From contig NZ_PSTT01000042.1 of the NCBI RefSeq assembly GCF_002931235.1, positions 103,956 through 167,955 of the forward strand: a stretch of DNA of 64,000 nucleotides, given 5' to 3'. A model generated the notes under the pieces. The model did not search any database. It had not been told where the DNA came from and saw only the letters and a list, made by a program, of their open reading frames with translations. The translations under genes were made by a program, and so were the position numbers. Shown one piece after another: positions 61,937 to 64,000 of the stretch. Within the stretch, counting starts at the first letter, position 1; the number at the start of each line of letters is the position of its first letter. The DNA is from Subtercola sp. Z020 (GTDB lineage: Bacteria; Actinomycetota; Actinomycetes; Actinomycetales; Microbacteriaceae).

Positions 61937-62923
61937 ATGTTGAATACACGCGAGCGCACGGATGAGCAGTGGGCCGCTGCGGCCGGAACGGATTCTTCCC
62001 GTCGCCGTTCTCTTCGAACGCCGGGGGTGATTGCGGCGGCGCTCGTCGGTCTTCTCGTCGGTGCGTTTGCGGGAGGCCCGGCTCTGTTGGGTGCCTCGGC
62101 CGCGCCTGTTGCGACCGTGTCTCAGGCCGCCGCCACAGGGTGGGTGCGGCTGGCCCACCTGTCGCCTGACACTTCGAAGGTCGACATCCAGTTGACAGCC
62201 CTCGCGGGAGGGTCGGTGGTCAGCTCCCTGCAGAACATCGGCTACGGCCAGGTCTCGAATTACATGTCGCTGCCGCAGGGCGCCTACATCGTTTCGATGG
62301 CGCCGGCCGGCGGCGATATGTCGGCCCCGGTCATCCAGGCGACGATTGCGGTGGCAGACGGCCGGCCTGTCACCGTTGCTGCGTATGGGAAGAATGCCTC
62401 GCTCTCTACGGCGGTGTTCCCCGATGACCTGACCGCACCGGCGGAAGGAGAGTCACGGGTTCGGGTCATCCAGGGCTCGACGGCTCTACCGAGCGTCACG
62501 GTGTCGACCTCGACGGGAACGGTGCTTGCTTCGGATGTGGCGCCCGGCACGGCGACGCCGTACTCGAATGTCTCCCCTGGGCCGTCGACCCTGACTGTGT
62601 CAGGCGGGACGACGACGTCGTCGACGCAGGTCGACCTACCGGTCGGTGCCATCTCCACGTTGTTCGTGCTCGACAACGCCAGCGGGGGTGTCACGGTCAC
62701 GTCCGTGGCAGATGCGTCGAGTGTCGCAGCCCTCCCGACGGGCGGTATCCAGACCGGTGGAGGCGGCACGGGTGCACACGTCAACTCGGAGCTCGCAACC
62801 GCGGAAAGCGTAGGCGGCCTCTCGACGGTCGTGGTCGTGGCCCTCGTGGTTGCGGCACTGGTGGTATCAGCCTTGGTGGTTTCGGCCTCGGTGGTCGGCG
62901 GCGCCCGGCGGCGCGTGCAATGA
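61937..62923 (+). CDS. DUF4397-domain surface protein
   Basis: 328 residues. N-terminal membrane helix (PGVIAAALVGLLVGAFAGGP), then the DUF4397 repeat region (GWVRLAHLSPDTSKVDIQLT, YVSLPQ-like YMSLPQGAYIVSM, SRVRVIQGSTALPSVTVSTS), and a C-terminal helix of Val/Ala with the tail GARRRVQ as a membrane anchor. ATG 61937 fits the signal; the open frame upstream overlaps the previous gene. GTGA-type overlap (ATGA) with the sortase gene points to one function in cell-wall display. Confidence 0.84.
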   Translation: MLNTRERTDEQWAAAAGTDSSRRRSLRTPGVIAAALVGLLVGAFAGGPALLGASAAPVATVSQAAATGWVRLAHLSPDTSKVDIQLTALAGGSVVSSLQNIGYGQVSNYMSLPQGAYIVSMAPAGGDMSAPVIQATIAVADGRPVTVAAYGKNASLSTAVFPDDLTAPAEGESRVRVIQGSTALPSVTVSTSTGTVLASDVAPGTATPYSNVSPGPSTLTVSGGTTTSSTQVDLPVGAISTLFVLDNASGGVTVTSVADASSVAALPTGGIQTGGGGTGAHVNSELATAESVGGLSTVVVVALVVAALVVSALVVSASVVGGARRRVQ

Positions 62924-63648
62924 CCCGCCGCGGCGTGCCGCCGCGCGCGCTGGCAACCCTCGGGGCAGGCCTCCTGGCTCTGACGGTCGCGATGTCGGGA
63001 TGCTCTGCTGGCGCCGGCGTGCCGGTGAGGGCCGGTGACACAGTGAGCGCTGACAGTGGAGGAGGTACCGACGGCCGGCCGGCGATCCCCACCCCGGACT
63101 CGGTTGCGCCGACTGCAGCCGCAGACGCGGCGGAGCGGGGGGCGCTCAGTTCGAACCAGGACCCGGCCGGTCCCGCGGGGCCCAGCCTTGCACACCAGGG
63201 CATCACGCCCGTTCGCGTAAGGATAGATGCGATAGGTGTCGACTCGGAACTCGAGGGACTCAGCCGCGACGCAGCCGGGTGGATACAGCCGCCGAAGAAC
63301 TTCGCCTCGGCCGGGTGGTACCAGGAGGGGGTCGTTCCGGGCGACGTCGGGCCGGCAGTGATTGCGGGGCACATCGACAATGCGGTCGGGCCGGCTGTGT
63401 TCTTCGGGCTGTCGTCGCTGAACGCTGGCGACCGAGTGATCGTCATTCTGTCCGACGGCAGCATGCGAATGTTCGCTGTGGACCGGCAGATCGTAGTGGC
63501 GAAGGCGGCCTTCCCGACGGGAGAGGTGTACGCACCGACCCCGACAGCGCAACTCAGGCTCATCACCTGCGGCGGTGTGTTCGATGACGCGACCGGCCAC
63601 TACGTCGACAACGTCGTCGTCTTCGCCAGCGAGGTGCCGGTCGGGTAG
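62920..63648 (+). CDS. Class F sortase
   Basis: 242 residues. Lipoprotein-like signal (LLALTVAMSGC), an acidic linker, then the sortase barrel: PVRVRIDAIGVDSELEGLSR, catalytic His in VIAGHID and catalytic Cys in LRLITCGG. The active-site Arg expected after the Cys is not obvious: the segment reads GHYVDNVVVFA where many relatives have an Arg. It would attach or process surface proteins; class F enzymes recognise LPXTG-type signals. ATG overlaps the DUF4397 stop. Confidence 0.86.
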   Translation: MTRRGVPPRALATLGAGLLALTVAMSGCSAGAGVPVRAGDTVSADSGGGTDGRPAIPTPDSVAPTAAADAAERGALSSNQDPAGPAGPSLAHQGITPVRVRIDAIGVDSELEGLSRDAAGWIQPPKNFASAGWYQEGVVPGDVGPAVIAGHIDNAVGPAVFFGLSSLNAGDRVIVILSDGSMRMFAVDRQIVVAKAAFPTGEVYAPTPTAQLRLITCGGVFDDATGHYVDNVVVFASEVPVG

Positions 63649-63901
63649 CTCGGCGCCGGGAGCCTTCAGCTGAAGCCGCGATCGACTCTGCGCAAGCTTC
63701 TTCAGACACAGGGGCGGCCCTCGCGAGGTCGAGGAACGCGACTAGTAGGGTGATCGATCCGTCTACGTCCTAACTATTCCTGAACCAGGAGATTTCCTTC
63801 AGCACTGGACGTGTTCGAAGTATGTAGCGCGTTGGCGACGTGGTGTGCATACTTGGCGTTGAGGGGTATTCACCAGCTTTACCTAACTAGAGGATGACCA
63901 G
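63649..63901. other. 253-bp intergenic region before the ferritin-like gene
   Basis: Contains the 12-bp perfect palindrome CTTCAGCTGAAG near 63665 just after the sortase stop and AGAGGATG before the TTG at 63902. No convincing -35/-10 pair could be fixed. Confidence 0.4.
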
Positions 63902-64000
63902 TTGTTTGAGAAGAAATTCATTGCGAACGCGATTGACCGCAGTTCGCAGTCCGAGCTGGACCGCCGACTTCTGCTGAAGGGCTTCGGACTCGCCGGGCTC
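63902..64000 (+). CDS. Tat-exported ferritin-like domain protein (5' part only)
   Basis: 33 codons from TTG 63902 to the window edge. The start LFEKKFIANAIDRSS and the twin-arginine-type signal DRRLLLKGFGLAGL match actinobacterial ferritin-like proteins exported by Tat, often found next to DUF4397 and sortase genes. The iron-binding part lies beyond the window, so the family call rests on the N-terminus and the neighbours. Confidence 0.6.
   Translation, partial: MFEKKFIANAIDRSSQSELDRRLLLKGFGLAGL

Overview
The window is GC-rich DNA with short intergenic gaps and many 4-bp ATGA/GTGA stop-start overlaps. Gene content (SorC-type sugar regulators, DUF385 deazaflavin protein, LAXTG-like surface protein, class F sortase, Tat-type ferritin-like protein) points to a high-GC Gram-positive actinobacterium, most likely Microbacteriaceae. 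No IS element, rRNA, tRNA or CRISPR array was seen. It reads as chromosomal carbohydrate and organic-acid catabolism followed by a patchier accessory stretch.

Layout. (1) 1-8475: sugar-acid module. A leftward operon (MHS transporter, MDR dehydrogenase, KDPG aldolase, KDG kinase cut by the window edge) diverges from a GntR regulator. A rightward set follows: D-mannonate dehydratase, fructuronate reductase and a second D-mannonate-dehydratase-like protein. Together they can turn L-gulonate/L-idonate-type acids or fructuronate into KDG, KDPG, then pyruvate and glyceraldehyde 3-phosphate. (2) 8491-17790: two leftward operons for an unknown polyol or rare sugar, namely an Rbs-type ABC importer with a SorC regulator, and dehydrogenase, FGGY kinase, DTE-type epimerase and a second SorC regulator. 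(3) 17957-23377: a leftward deo-type operon: dehydrogenase, SorC regulator, DeoC, a full-length aldehyde dehydrogenase, and a catalytically incomplete aldehyde dehydrogenase that together look like an unfused ALDH16. (4) 23545-31421: PucR regulator divergent from a thiamine-diphosphate 2-oxoacid decarboxylase; glycosyltransferase; TetR regulator divergent from a drug-type MFS exporter and an HSL-family hydrolase; small membrane protein.

(5) 31457-49059 is the most interesting part. A leftward three-subunit molybdenum hydroxylase (PaoABC-like) diverges from a rightward run of 12 genes: ABC importer, IclR regulator, aldehyde and alcohol dehydrogenases, an Asp/Glu-racemase-superfamily protein, FAD monooxygenase, LeuD-like and LeuC-like hydro-lyase subunits with an isochorismatase-family hydrolase between them, an isocitrate-lyase/PEP-mutase-family lyase and another dehydrogenase. 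The enzyme order fits ring or side-chain oxidation, amide hydrolysis, hydration of a substituted maleate and retro-aldol cleavage to pyruvate-type products. I do not recognise it as a described pathway.

(6) 49208-54137: membrane protein; MmyB-type regulator divergent from dehydrogenase, cupin (with a carboxymuconolactone decarboxylase remnant in front), cyclophilin-like lipoprotein and MFS transporter. (7) 53714-59542: visibly eroded accessory stretch: an SDR that has lost its normal end, MerR and MarR regulators, a DUF385 gene behind a C8 tract, a broken membrane-protein gene and long non-coding gaps. (8) 59744-64000: cell-surface module: LANTG-anchored protein, unknown membrane protein, DUF4397 protein, class F sortase, and the start of a Tat-exported ferritin-like protein cut by the window edge.
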